A DNA stretch of 64,000 nt from Immundisolibacterales bacterium (GTDB lineage: Bacteria > Pseudomonadota > Gammaproteobacteria > HK1): assembly GCA_026712715.1 (NCBI GenBank), contig JAPOPW010000012.1:62001-126000 (forward strand). The letters are read 5' to 3'. Each line of letters begins with the position of its first letter. The first letter of the stretch is position 1. The notes under the pieces are model-generated. The model was given only the letters and a program-made list of their open reading frames with translations. It was not told the origin of the DNA and ran no database searches. Shown here piece after piece: positions 51,596 through 60,049 of this stretch. Position numbers and translations under genes: made by a program.

Positions 51596-52699
51596 ATGGC
51601 AAGGAACATCTCGCGCCGCGAGGCGCTCAAGTACTCGGCCGCGACCGGAGCGATGGCGACGGGCCTCGCCGGCGTGCCGCGCCTCGTCGCCGCCGCCGAC
51701 CCGCTCAAGGTGGGCATCGTCTACGTCTCGCCGATCTCCGAGATCGGCTGGACCAAGCAGCACAGCCTCGGCGCCGAGGCCATCGCCGACACCTTCGGCG
51801 AGAGGGCGAGCATCACCGCAATCGACAACGTCTGGGACCCGCAGGCGGGCGAGCGCGTGTTCGCCGAGCTCGCGAGCACCGGCCACGGACTCGTCTTCGG
51901 GACCAGCTTCTCCCACAGCACCCCGATCCAGAAGACCGCGCCCCGATTCCCCGACGTCGCGTTCGAGCACTGCTCGGGGCTCAAGCATTCAAGGAACCTC
52001 GGTACCTTCGAGGCGAAGTACTACGAAGGGACCTATCTCGCGGGCATCGCGGGCGGGCACGTGACGGAATCGAAGAAGCTCGGATTCATCGGCGGGTTCC
52101 CGATCCCGGACATCGTGGGCCCCGGGAACGCGATGCTGCTCGGCGCGCAGAGTGTCGACCCCTCGATCACCTGCAGCGTCATCTTCCTCAACTCCTGGTT
52201 CGACCCCGCGAAGGAGAAGGAGGCGACGGCCGCCCTCGTCGCCCAGGGGTGCGACGTCATCTGCTCCATGACCGACACCGCGACCGGGGTGCAGGTGGCC
52301 GAGCAGAACGGAGCGTGGTCGATCGGCTACGCGAGCGACATGCGCCAGTTCGGCCCCACGAAGAACCTCACCTCCTTCATGCTCGACTGGACCAGCGTCT
52401 ACGTCGGCGCGGCGCGCGACGTGCTGGACGGGACGTGGACCTCGAAGGTCCGGTGGCAGGGCGTGAAGGAGGGCGTGGTGACGATGTCCCCCTACAACGA
52501 CCAGCTTCCGGCGGGGGTCATCGACCAGTTGACGGTGGCCGAGGCCGCGATCAAGGACGGGTCGCTCCATCCCTACCGGGGCGAGCTCCGGGACCAGCAG
52601 GGCAACGTCCGCGTCGCGGAAGGGAGCCGGCTCTCCGACCCTGACATCCGGGGCTTCAACTGGTTCGTCGAAGGGATGGTCGGCAACCTCGAGGGCTGA
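51596..52699 (+). CDS. BMP/PnrA-family ABC substrate-binding protein (system 2)
   Basis: 367 aa. The ATG at 51596 has a strong GGGGAG site and gives a Tat-like leader (NISRREALKYSAATG...GLAGVPRL). The mature part shows the BMP pattern: YVSPISEIGWTKQHSLGAEAI, FGTSFSHSTPIQKTAPRFPD, NSWFDPAKEKEATAALVAQG and FMLDWTSVYVGAARDVL. BMP proteins generally bind nucleosides or purine-like ligands. Being divergent from the NdmC/D/E-like block, it may bring in that block's substrate. A strong hairpin follows the stop. Confidence 0.92.
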   Translation: MARNISRREALKYSAATGAMATGLAGVPRLVAAADPLKVGIVYVSPISEIGWTKQHSLGAEAIADTFGERASITAIDNVWDPQAGERVFAELASTGHGLVFGTSFSHSTPIQKTAPRFPDVAFEHCSGLKHSRNLGTFEAKYYEGTYLAGIAGGHVTESKKLGFIGGFPIPDIVGPGNAMLLGAQSVDPSITCSVIFLNSWFDPAKEKEATAALVAQGCDVICSMTDTATGVQVAEQNGAWSIGYASDMRQFGPTKNLTSFMLDWTSVYVGAARDVLDGTWTSKVRWQGVKEGVVTMSPYNDQLPAGVIDQLTVAEAAIKDGSLHPYRGELRDQQGNVRVAEGSRLSDPDIRGFNWFVEGMVGNLEG

Positions 52700-52730
52700 G
52701 CCCGGCCCATCCGGGGTTGGTCCGGGGCCG

Positions 52731-52760
52731 GTCCGGTCCCAAGCCGGGGCGGGACCGGAC
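52731..52760 (+). terminator. Perfect 10-bp hairpin after the SBP gene
   Basis: GTCCGGTCCC (52731-52740) pairs perfectly with GGGACCGGAC (52751-52760) around a 10-nt loop, 31 nt after the SBP stop and 81 nt before the ATPase. No T-run; likely uncouples SBP and transporter expression. Confidence 0.55.
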
Positions 52761-52841
52761 TCGGGCTGACCACCACGTGACAGTGACGGCCGCCGCCGGC
52801 GCCGCGAGCGGCGTGCGGACGGCCGTGTTTGCGGGGGTTCG

Positions 52842-54398
52842 ATGACGCCGCGCCTCGAGCTTCGCGGGATCACCAAGACGTTCCCCGGGGTGCTCGCGAA
52901 CGACAACGTCTCGCTTGCGGTGATGCCGGGCGAGATCCACGCCGTTCTCGGCGAGAACGGCGCGGGCAAGAGCACCCTGATGAAGATCATCTACGGGGCG
53001 CTCTCGGCGGACGAGGGCGAGATCCGCTGGAACGGGGAGCTGGTCCGCATTCCGAGTCCGACCGCCGCCCGCCATCTCGGCATCGGCATGGTCTACCAGC
53101 ACTTCTCGCTGTTCGAGACGGTGTCCGTCGCCGAGAACATCGCGGTTGCGGTGGACGAGCCGTTCGACCTTCCCGCGATCTCCGCGCGGGTGCGCGAGCT
53201 CTCCGAGCGCTACGGAATGCCGCTCGACCCGGACCGACTGCTCCACCACCTGTCCGTCGGCGAGCGGCAACGGGTCGAGATCGTGCGCTGCCTCCTGCAG
53301 CGCCCGACCCTCCTCGTCCTCGACGAGCCGACCTCGGTGCTGACCCCCCAGGCGGCCCGAAGCCTCTTCGAGACCCTGCGGGTCATCGCGGCGGAGGGGT
53401 GCAGCCTCCTCTACATCAGCCACAAGCTCGAGGAAATCCGCGAGCTCTGCGACACCGCGACGATTCTCCGGGCGGGGGCCGTCGCCGGCACCGCCGATCC
53501 GAAGACCACGTCGCCGGCGAAGCTCGCCGCGCTGATGGTGGGCTCGGCGCTGCCCGAGACGCACCGCGAGCCGGCCCGGCCCGACCCGACGCCCCGTCTC
53601 GAGGTGAGGGGCCTCGACGCCGCGGCCGAGGACCCGTTCGGCACCGACCTCGAAGACGTCTCGCTCGCGGTTCACGCGGGCGAGATCGTCGGCATCGCGG
53701 GAGTTTCCGGCAACGGACAGGCGGAGCTCGCGGCCCTGCTGAGCGGCGAGCGCACCCTGTCGGCGGACGACGATGCGCTCCGGCTCGACGGCGAGCCCAT
53801 CGGCCGCCTCGACGCGGGGGCGAGGCGGCGGCGCGGGCTCGCCTTCATTCCCGAAGACCGCCTGGGGCGGGGCGTGGTGCCGCTCATGTCGCTGCGCGAG
53901 AACGTCGTCCTGACCGCCCACGCCCGCGGCGGCATGGTGCGCGGCGGCATGGTCCGGCGCGACCGCGCGGACGCCTACGCCCGCCGGGTGATCGATCGCT
54001 TCGACGTGCGGTGCACGGGCACCGGCGCGGTTGCCCGCGCCCTTTCCGGCGGCAACCTCCAGAAGTTCATCGTGGGTCGCGAGATGGAGCTCGCGCCGCG
54101 GGTCCTCGTCGTCTCCCAGCCGACGTGGGGTCTCGACGTCGCGGCCGCCGCCTTCATCCGCCAGAGCCTCATCGACTTGAGCCGCGCGGGGGCCGCGGTC
54201 CTCGTCATCTCCGAGGAGCTCGACGAGCTCCTCGAGATCTGCGACCGCATCGCGGTGCTCTACCGGGGGCGGCTCTCGGAAGGCCGGAACCGCGGCGAGG
54301 TGACCGTCGAGGAGCTCGGCCTGATGATGGCGGGCGGGAGCGCCGCCGCCGGGGCGACGGAACCGGCCGGTCCGGCCGCCGGGCGCACGGGATCATAG
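52842..54398 (+). CDS. BMP-type ABC importer ATPase, two domains (system 2)
   Basis: 518 aa with two ABC domains. Domain 1: Walker A GENGAGKST, signature LSVGERQR and Walker B LVLDEPTSVLT. Domain 2: degenerate Walker A GVSGNGQAE and signature LSGGNLQK. This layout matches the ATPase of the first BMP system at 11.7 kb and is normal for the family. The next permease starts 4 nt after the stop. Confidence 0.93.
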   Translation: MTPRLELRGITKTFPGVLANDNVSLAVMPGEIHAVLGENGAGKSTLMKIIYGALSADEGEIRWNGELVRIPSPTAARHLGIGMVYQHFSLFETVSVAENIAVAVDEPFDLPAISARVRELSERYGMPLDPDRLLHHLSVGERQRVEIVRCLLQRPTLLVLDEPTSVLTPQAARSLFETLRVIAAEGCSLLYISHKLEEIRELCDTATILRAGAVAGTADPKTTSPAKLAALMVGSALPETHREPARPDPTPRLEVRGLDAAAEDPFGTDLEDVSLAVHAGEIVGIAGVSGNGQAELAALLSGERTLSADDDALRLDGEPIGRLDAGARRRRGLAFIPEDRLGRGVVPLMSLRENVVLTAHARGGMVRGGMVRRDRADAYARRVIDRFDVRCTGTGAVARALSGGNLQKFIVGREMELAPRVLVVSQPTWGLDVAAAAFIRQSLIDLSRAGAAVLVISEELDELLEICDRIAVLYRGRLSEGRNRGEVTVEELGLMMAGGSAAAGATEPAGPAAGRTGS

Positions 54399-54402
54399 GG
54401 AC

Positions 54403-55467
54403 GTGCGACTCCAGTTCGAACCGAGGCCCACGCCCTCGCTCGCGGCCCAGGTGCTCGCCCCGATCGCCGCGTTCGCGCTCACCGTGGTCTTCGGGTCGAT
54501 CTTCTTCCTCGTCCTCGATCTCGACCCCTTCGAGACCCTCCACGTCTTCCTCGTCCGACCCCTGAGCTCCGCGAACGGCGTCTCCGAGTGGCTGCTCAAG
54601 GCGTCTCCCCTCATCCTCATCGGCCTCGGGCTCGCGATCGGCTTCCGGGCCAACGTGTGGAACATCGGCGCGGAGGGGATGTTCATCTGCGGCGCGATCG
54701 CGGCCGGGTGGTTCGCGCTCGCCTTCGGCGACGGCGATCACGCGTGGCTGCTGCCCCTCATGGCGCTTGCCGGCATCGCGGGCGGCATGGCCTGGGCGAG
54801 CGTGCCCGCCTTCCTCAAGGTGCGCTTCGGCACCAACGAGATTCTCGTCACCCTGATGCTGAACTACGTCGCGGTCCTGCTCCTCGGCTACCTCGTGCGC
54901 GGGCCGTGGCGCGACCCCTTCGGCTTCAACTTTCCGCAGACCGCCCTCTTCGGCCCGTCCGCGCTCTTCGATCCGCTGGTCGGCGTCTACCGGGTCAACA
55001 CCTCGATTTTCATCACCCTCGTCGCGGTCGGTATCGCCTGGCTCTTCGTCCAGCACACCTTCACGAGCTACCGGATGACGGTGGGGGGCGCGGCGCCGGC
55101 GGCGGCGCGCTTCGCCGGGTTCCGGGATTCGCACTCGGTGTGGCTCGGTCTCCTCGCCGGGGGCGGCTGCGCGGGTCTCGCGGGGATGATGGAGGTGGCG
55201 GGGCCCCTCGGCCAGCTTACCGGCCACATCTCCCCCGGCTACGGGTTCGCGGCGATCATCGTCGCGTTCATCGGTCGCCTGCACCCGTTCGGGATCGTGC
55301 TCGGAGGGCTCCTCCTCTCTCTCCTGTACATGGGGGGCGAGTCGGCCCAGATCATGCTGCGGCTTCCCGCCGCGCTCACCCGGACGTTCCAGGGGGCGCT
55401 CCTGTTCTTCCTCCTTGCGGCCGACTTCCTCATCTACTACCGGCCGCGCCGGGTCGGGAGGCGCTGA
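54403..55467 (+). CDS. BMP-type ABC importer permease 1 (system 2)
   Basis: 354 aa BPD_transp_2 permease: GFRANVWNIGAEGMFICG, then FGTNEILVTLMLNYVAVLLLG and VGGAAPAAARFAGF. The start is GTG, 4 nt after the ATPase stop. It ends 8 nt before the second permease. Confidence 0.93.
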   Translation: MRLQFEPRPTPSLAAQVLAPIAAFALTVVFGSIFFLVLDLDPFETLHVFLVRPLSSANGVSEWLLKASPLILIGLGLAIGFRANVWNIGAEGMFICGAIAAGWFALAFGDGDHAWLLPLMALAGIAGGMAWASVPAFLKVRFGTNEILVTLMLNYVAVLLLGYLVRGPWRDPFGFNFPQTALFGPSALFDPLVGVYRVNTSIFITLVAVGIAWLFVQHTFTSYRMTVGGAAPAAARFAGFRDSHSVWLGLLAGGGCAGLAGMMEVAGPLGQLTGHISPGYGFAAIIVAFIGRLHPFGIVLGGLLLSLLYMGGESAQIMLRLPAALTRTFQGALLFFLLAADFLIYYRPRRVGRR

Positions 55468-55475
55468 GAGACGAG

Positions 55476-56396
55476 ATGGAAATCGCGATCGCGATCATCA
55501 CCGGAACCGTCGTCGCGGCGACGCCGCTGCTCTTCGCCGCGATGGGGGAGCTCGTCGCGGAGCGCTCGGGGGTGCTCAACCTCGGGGTCGAGGGAATGAT
55601 GCTGATCGGCGCGGTGACCGCCTTTCACGTCGCGTTCGCGGGGTACCCGCTTGCCGTCGCGGCCGGCGCGGGGGTGCTCGCGGGGGCCGCCTCCTCCCTC
55701 GTCTTCGGGGTGCTCGCGCTCAACCTCCTCGCGAACCAGTACGCGGCCGGGATCGCGCTCACCATCCTCGGGGGCGGACTCTCCGCCTTCCTCGGCCGAG
55801 AGTTCGGGGCCGCGCCCATCGATCCCGTCGAGGCGCTCCACATTCCGGTGCTCTCCGACATCCCGGTCGTCGGCCGCATCCTCTTCGACTACGACCCCCT
55901 CGTCTACGTCGCGTTCATCCTATTCGGGCTCATCTGGTGGATGCTCTTTCGCACCAAGGCGGGGCTCGTCCTCAGGATCATCGGGGAGAACCCGCAAGCC
56001 GCGCACGACATCGGGTTCAAGGTGATCCCGATCCGGTACCTCGCGGTCCTCTTCGGGGGCGCGATGGCGGGGCTCGGCGGCGCCTATCTCGCCATCGCCT
56101 ACACCCCCCTCTGGGTCGAGAACATGACCGCGGGCCGCGGGTGGATCGCGCTCGCCCTCGTCGTCTTCGCGAGCTGGCGCCCGCTCCGGGTCCTCCTCGG
56201 GGCGATCCTCTTCGGCGGGGTCAACATCCTGCAGCTCCACGCGCAGGGGCAGGGGATCGGTCCCGCGTCGGAGTTCCTCTCCGCCCTCCCCTACCTCGCG
56301 ACGATCCTCGTCCTCGTCCTCATCTCGCGCAACCGCCAGACCCAGAAGGTGAACTTCCCGGCCTCGCTCGCCAAGCCCTTCCGCCCGGGGCACTGA
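55476..56396 (+). CDS. BMP-type ABC importer permease 2 (system 2)
   Basis: 306 aa BPD_transp_2 permease with GVLNLGVEGMMLIGAV, RIIGENPQAAHDIGFKV and GRGWIALALVVFASWRPLR, the same hallmarks as the second permease of system 1. The ATG at 55476 has AGAGACGAG upstream; longer readings of the frame are shadows of permease 1. Last gene of the importer, convergent with carbonic anhydrase. Confidence 0.93.
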   Translation: MEIAIAIITGTVVAATPLLFAAMGELVAERSGVLNLGVEGMMLIGAVTAFHVAFAGYPLAVAAGAGVLAGAASSLVFGVLALNLLANQYAAGIALTILGGGLSAFLGREFGAAPIDPVEALHIPVLSDIPVVGRILFDYDPLVYVAFILFGLIWWMLFRTKAGLVLRIIGENPQAAHDIGFKVIPIRYLAVLFGGAMAGLGGAYLAIAYTPLWVENMTAGRGWIALALVVFASWRPLRVLLGAILFGGVNILQLHAQGQGIGPASEFLSALPYLATILVLVLISRNRQTQKVNFPASLAKPFRPGH

Positions 56397-56417
56397 CGGC
56401 GGCGCGCCGTGGCGCGC

Positions 56418-56432
56418 GTCCGGGACGCCCGG
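56418..56432. terminator. Hairpin between convergent genes
   Basis: TCCGGG (56418-56423) and CCCGGA (56427-56432) form a perfect 6-bp stem with a 3-nt loop, 22 nt after the permease stop and upstream of the convergent carbonic anhydrase end. No T-run. Confidence 0.4.
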
Positions 56433-56487
56433 AGGCCTTTCCGGCCGCGTCGAAACGGCGGCGGGGAGGGCGGCCGCCGCCGCCGCG

Positions 56488-57132
56488 TCACTCCGCCCGG
56501 GAGAAGTCTCCGGTCGCCTGGTCCATCGTCCAGAGCTCGCCGTCGGCGATGTCGAACCACGCGCCGTGGAGGTGGAGCCGGCCGCGGTCCTCGAGGATCG
56601 AGACACAGGGGAAGGTCCGGAGGTTCGCGACCGAGTTGCGCACCGAGACGCGTTCGAGGGCGGTCTGCCGCTCGGCCTCCGTCATCGCGCTGCCGGCGCC
56701 GGCCGCAGTCTCGCGCGCGGCGGGCCCGAGGAGGGTCATCCACTTGCCGATGAAGTCCCCCGGCGAGAGGGGCTCCGCCTCGGGGTGCAATGCGGCCCGG
56801 ATCCCGCCGCAGCGCCCGTGTCCGAGCACGACGACGTGCCGGACCTTCAGGCTCTGCACCGCGAACTCGAGGGCGGCGGAAGTGGACTGGTGGCGTCCGT
56901 CCGGCTCGTAGGGCGGCACCAAGTTGGCGACGTTGCGAACGACGAAGATCTCCCCCGGCGCGGCGTTGAAGACGGTCTCCGGCGCCGAGCGCGAGTCGCA
57001 GCAGGCGATGACCATGACCTCGGGGGTCTGTCCGTGCTCGGCGAGCGCACGATAGCGCCCGCGCTCGGGCTCGTAGCGGCTCTCCCGGAAGGAGCGGTAG
57101 CCGTCGAGGAGCGATCCCGGAAAGCCCGTCAT
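56488..57132 (-). CDS. Beta-class carbonic anhydrase
   Basis: 214 aa from the ATG at 57132 (an ATG at 57150 adds six residues). Zinc ligands and active site are visible: Cys44, Asp46 and Arg48 in CCDSR, and His105 and Cys108 in HGRCGG. It interconverts CO2 and bicarbonate in the cytoplasm. PGEIFVVRNVANLVPPYEPDG is a family hallmark. Length is typical. No inorganic-carbon transporter lies beside it. Confidence 0.94.
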   Translation of the reverse strand: MTGFPGSLLDGYRSFRESRYEPERGRYRALAEHGQTPEVMVIACCDSRSAPETVFNAAPGEIFVVRNVANLVPPYEPDGRHQSTSAALEFAVQSLKVRHVVVLGHGRCGGIRAALHPEAEPLSPGDFIGKWMTLLGPAARETAAGAGSAMTEAERQTALERVSVRNSVANLRTFPCVSILEDRGRLHLHGAWFDIADGELWTMDQATGDFSRAE

Positions 57133-57282
57133 TTCAGTCCAGCGGCGCACGTCATCGCGCCGCCACGGTTCCGGCGAACGGTCGTCTGCATGGACGGACG
57201 GACCGTGTGCGTGCGAGCCGGGAACACTCGGCCGGTCGGACTCGTCCCGGGGCGGGCGGCCATCGGATTCGGACGAGCGACA

Positions 57283-57669
57283 TCATCGTCGAAACAACGC
57301 TGCGACCTCCGGGTCGCGGAACCGTTGAACCTCCAGCGCATAGCCCGCCGGATCCTCGAAGAAGAAGTGATCGCAGAAGTCCCCGCGGCGGATTTCGGTC
57401 AGCCGGCTCACGTCGGCCTTCGACATGCGATCGTGCCAGCCTTCCACGTCTTCGTCGACGATCGTGAACAGAACCGCATTCTCGTTCCGGTGGCGAAGAT
57501 GGCCTCGACGACCGTCGACGATACCAAGGAAGCTCGAGGGCGCGGCACGAAAGACCTGCGCGAATTCCTGGTCCAGCACGAGCTCGAATCCCATGACCGA
57601 GGTGTAGAAGGGCGCGACGGCGTGGATGTCCTCGTAGTAGAAGAACGTGATCGTGCAGGTCGAACCCAT
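57283..57669 (-). CDS. VOC-family (glyoxalase/bleomycin-resistance) protein
   Basis: 128 aa single VOC domain: ITFFYYEDIHAVAPFYTSVMGFEL at the N-terminus and FFFEDPAGYALEVQRFRDPE at the C-terminus, the usual paired half-domain pattern with metal-type residues. The ATG at 57669 is used; frames reaching 58074 run into the sensor kinase gene. Function could be isomerase, dioxygenase or resistance protein. It lies between carbonic anhydrase and the sensor kinase on the same strand. Confidence 0.85.
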   Translation of the reverse strand: MGSTCTITFFYYEDIHAVAPFYTSVMGFELVLDQEFAQVFRAAPSSFLGIVDGRRGHLRHRNENAVLFTIVDEDVEGWHDRMSKADVSRLTEIRRGDFCDHFFFEDPAGYALEVQRFRDPEVAALFRR

Positions 57670-57757
57670 GGTCGTGCTCCAAATCGTGCGACGTTGAGGC
57701 CGCCGCGGTTGCCAAGCGTCGGACCGCGCGCGGCCGGCGAGTGCCCGGCTGCCGGTT

Positions 57758-59119
57758 CTACGGCTCTGCGGTCCCTGAGGATGCGGTCGCGTCGAGGGGC
57801 AGGGTGACCCGCACCCGAAGGCCGCCGTCCGGACGATCCTCCAGCCGAACCGTTCCGTCGTGGCGCCGGACGATCGCGCGCACCACGGCGAGGCCGAGTC
57901 CGGTGCCGCCGGTATCGCGGCTGCGCGACCCCTCGACGCGGAAGAAGGGATCGAACACCCGCTCCCTGAGCGCCTCCGGGATACCGGGTCCGCGGTCGTC
58001 GACGAGCACCTCGACCCTCCCCTCGCCCCGCCGTTGCAGAGCCGCTCGCGCCTCCCCGCCGTAGCGCACGGCATTGTCTAGCAGGTTCTCGAACAGGCGC
58101 CGCAACGCCACCGGCCGGCCCGACACGACGAGGCGCCGCGGGCCGTCATAGGACGTGGAGCGCCCGGCATCGGAGAGGTCTTCGACGAGGGTCCGCAGCA
58201 GGGCCGCGAGGTCGACCGGCCCGGGACGCTCGTCCGCCGCCTCGTCCCGGGCGAAGGCGAGGGTCGCGTCCAGCATGGCGTTCATCTCGTCGAGGTCCGC
58301 GGCCGCCTTCTCGCGCTGTTCGCGATCCTCGATGAGCTCCGCGCGCAGCCTGAGGCGGGTCAGCATGGTCCGGAGATCGTGCGAGACGGCGGCGAGCAGC
58401 AAGGTGCGGTCGTCCACCAGTCGACGGATTCGCGCCGTCATGCGGTTGAACGCCCGGGTGGCCTGGCGCAGCTCGCGCGAGCCGTGCTCCGGCAGGGCCG
58501 GCGCCTGCGCATCGAGCCCCAGGCGGTCGGCCGCTTCGGCGAACGCTCGCAACGGGCGCGTCATCCGGTGCGCCCCCCACACGAGCACCAGTGCAACGAG
58601 CAGCGCGGCGAGCCCCAGCCAGAAGTACATGCCGGGGCGCGGCTCGCGGGGCGTGCGAATCGCGAACTCGGCCCATGCGCCGTCCTTCAGTCCGGCCGCG
58701 ACGAGCAGGCGGGGACGCCCGCCCGGCCCGGCGTCCGGCGACTGCGCGCCGAGGCGCATCAGCACGGGGCGCGGGCGCAGCCGCTGCACCTGCACGGCGG
58801 CGCCCTCGTCGACGTGCTCCGGCGGCTGCCATTCGGCACCCTGCGGTCGCCCACGAAGCAGCCGTACCTGCACCCGACGGTCCGAGAGCGCCGCCCGAAG
58901 GCGCCCGCGCTCGGCCGCCGGCACGACCTCGAGGGCCTCGACCATCGCAACCACGCGCACCGACAGGGTCCGCGCAAAGCTCTCGGTCCTGCGCTCGCTC
59001 CGCTCCTCCTGGAGGAGCAGCCCGGCCACGAGGGCGAACAGGCCGAATCCGGCCAGCAGCAGCAGGCCGAGCCGTCCGGCCATTCCTTCCGGCCACAGGC
59101 GAAGGAGTCGCAAGGTCAT
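57758..59119 (-). CDS. Two-component sensor histidine kinase
   Basis: 453 aa. Two membrane helices (about residues 13-36 and 166-183) bracket a periplasmic domain of about 125 residues. A HAMP segment follows, then the HisKA H-box with phosphoacceptor His247 in SHDLRT. An HATPase_c domain has N-box ENLLDNAVRYG and G-boxes VDDRGPGIP and GGTGLGLAVV. The H-box reads SHDLRTML where most kinases have SHDLRTPL. It overlaps the response regulator stop by an ATGA junction and is EnvZ/OmpR-like in layout. Confidence 0.93.
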   Translation of the reverse strand: MTLRLLRLWPEGMAGRLGLLLLAGFGLFALVAGLLLQEERSERRTESFARTLSVRVVAMVEALEVVPAAERGRLRAALSDRRVQVRLLRGRPQGAEWQPPEHVDEGAAVQVQRLRPRPVLMRLGAQSPDAGPGGRPRLLVAAGLKDGAWAEFAIRTPREPRPGMYFWLGLAALLVALVLVWGAHRMTRPLRAFAEAADRLGLDAQAPALPEHGSRELRQATRAFNRMTARIRRLVDDRTLLLAAVSHDLRTMLTRLRLRAELIEDREQREKAAADLDEMNAMLDATLAFARDEAADERPGPVDLAALLRTLVEDLSDAGRSTSYDGPRRLVVSGRPVALRRLFENLLDNAVRYGGEARAALQRRGEGRVEVLVDDRGPGIPEALRERVFDPFFRVEGSRSRDTGGTGLGLAVVRAIVRRHDGTVRLEDRPDGGLRVRVTLPLDATASSGTAEP

Positions 59120-59844
59120 CGGTTCTCCCGCACCTCCACCTCCCCGGCAAACACGTAGCCGCCGCTGCGCACGGTCTTGATGAGCGCCGGGCGCTTCGGA
59201 TCGTCCTCGATTTTCCGGCGCAGGCGGCTCACCTGGATGTCGACGCTGCGGTCGAACGGGCCGGCTTCGCGGCCCCGGGTCAGGTCGAGGATCTGGTCGC
59301 GGTTCAGGACCCGGCCCGGGTGCTCCAGAAGCGCCAGCAACAGGCCGTACTCCCCGGCGGTCAGATCGACCGCTGCGCCGTCCGGCGCGTGAAGGCAGCG
59401 GCGAACGGCGTCGAGCGTCCAGCCGTGGAACTCGAAACACCTCGACCGATCGCCCTCCGGCTGGCGGTGGACCTCGGACGCGCGCCGCAGCACCGCGCGA
59501 ATGCGGGCCAGCAGCTCGCGCGGGTTGAACGGTTTCGGAAGGTAGTCGTCCGCCCCCACCTCCAGGCCGACGATCCGGTCGGTGTCCTCGCCGACGGCCG
59601 TGAGCATGATGATCGGCAGGTCGGAGTCGGCACGCACGCGGCGGCAAAGGCTCAGCCCGTCCTCCCCGGGGAGCATGAGATCGAGGACGACGAGGTCGAA
59701 CCGTCCGGCACCGAGGGCCGCGAACATCTCCCGCCCGTCGGCGGCGGTCTCGACCCGGTAGCCGTGCCCGCGCAGGAAACGGGCGAGGAGATCGCGGATC
59801 TCGCGGTCGTCGTCGACCACCAGGACGTGCGGGGCGTTCCTCAT
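59116..59844 (-). CDS. OmpR-family response regulator
   Basis: 242 aa from the ATG at 59844. The receiver domain has an acidic pocket VVDDD, phosphoacceptor Asp55 in LVVLDLMLPG and Lys in LPKPF. A C-terminal winged-helix DNA-binding domain has LTAGEYGLLLALLEHPGRVL and DIQVSRLRRKIEDDP with GGYVF. It is first of the pair, with the kinase overlapping downstream. Divergent from a His-rich exported protein 205 nt away, its likely target. Confidence 0.94.
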   Translation of the reverse strand: MRNAPHVLVVDDDREIRDLLARFLRGHGYRVETAADGREMFAALGAGRFDLVVLDLMLPGEDGLSLCRRVRADSDLPIIMLTAVGEDTDRIVGLEVGADDYLPKPFNPRELLARIRAVLRRASEVHRQPEGDRSRCFEFHGWTLDAVRRCLHAPDGAAVDLTAGEYGLLLALLEHPGRVLNRDQILDLTRGREAGPFDRSVDIQVSRLRRKIEDDPKRPALIKTVRSGGYVFAGEVEVRENR

Positions 59845-59888
59845 GGCGCCGAGTGTAGGACTCCGGGGAGTCCGGCCCGAGGGTTTTC

Positions 59889-59904
59889 TGCAACGGAATG
59901 TAAC
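59889..59904. promoter_or_regulatory. Direct repeat TGCAAC/TGTAAC, candidate response-regulator site
   Basis: TGCAAC (59889-59894) and TGTAAC (59899-59904) are spaced 10 bp, one helical turn, which is typical of OmpR-family dimers. GTTACA, the reverse complement, recurs near 59962. All lie in the divergent region between the response regulator and the His-rich gene. Confidence 0.5.
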
Positions 59905-60049
59905 GGCGCGCCGCTCCGCAACACGGCGATACAAATCCGTGCCCATGAAGACATGAACGCGTTACACGGAGTCTCCCAAGATGGAGCCCATCCGGTGTTG
60001 CCGACCTCCGTTCGGTCTCACCACTCACCCGAAACCAGGAGATGGAACG

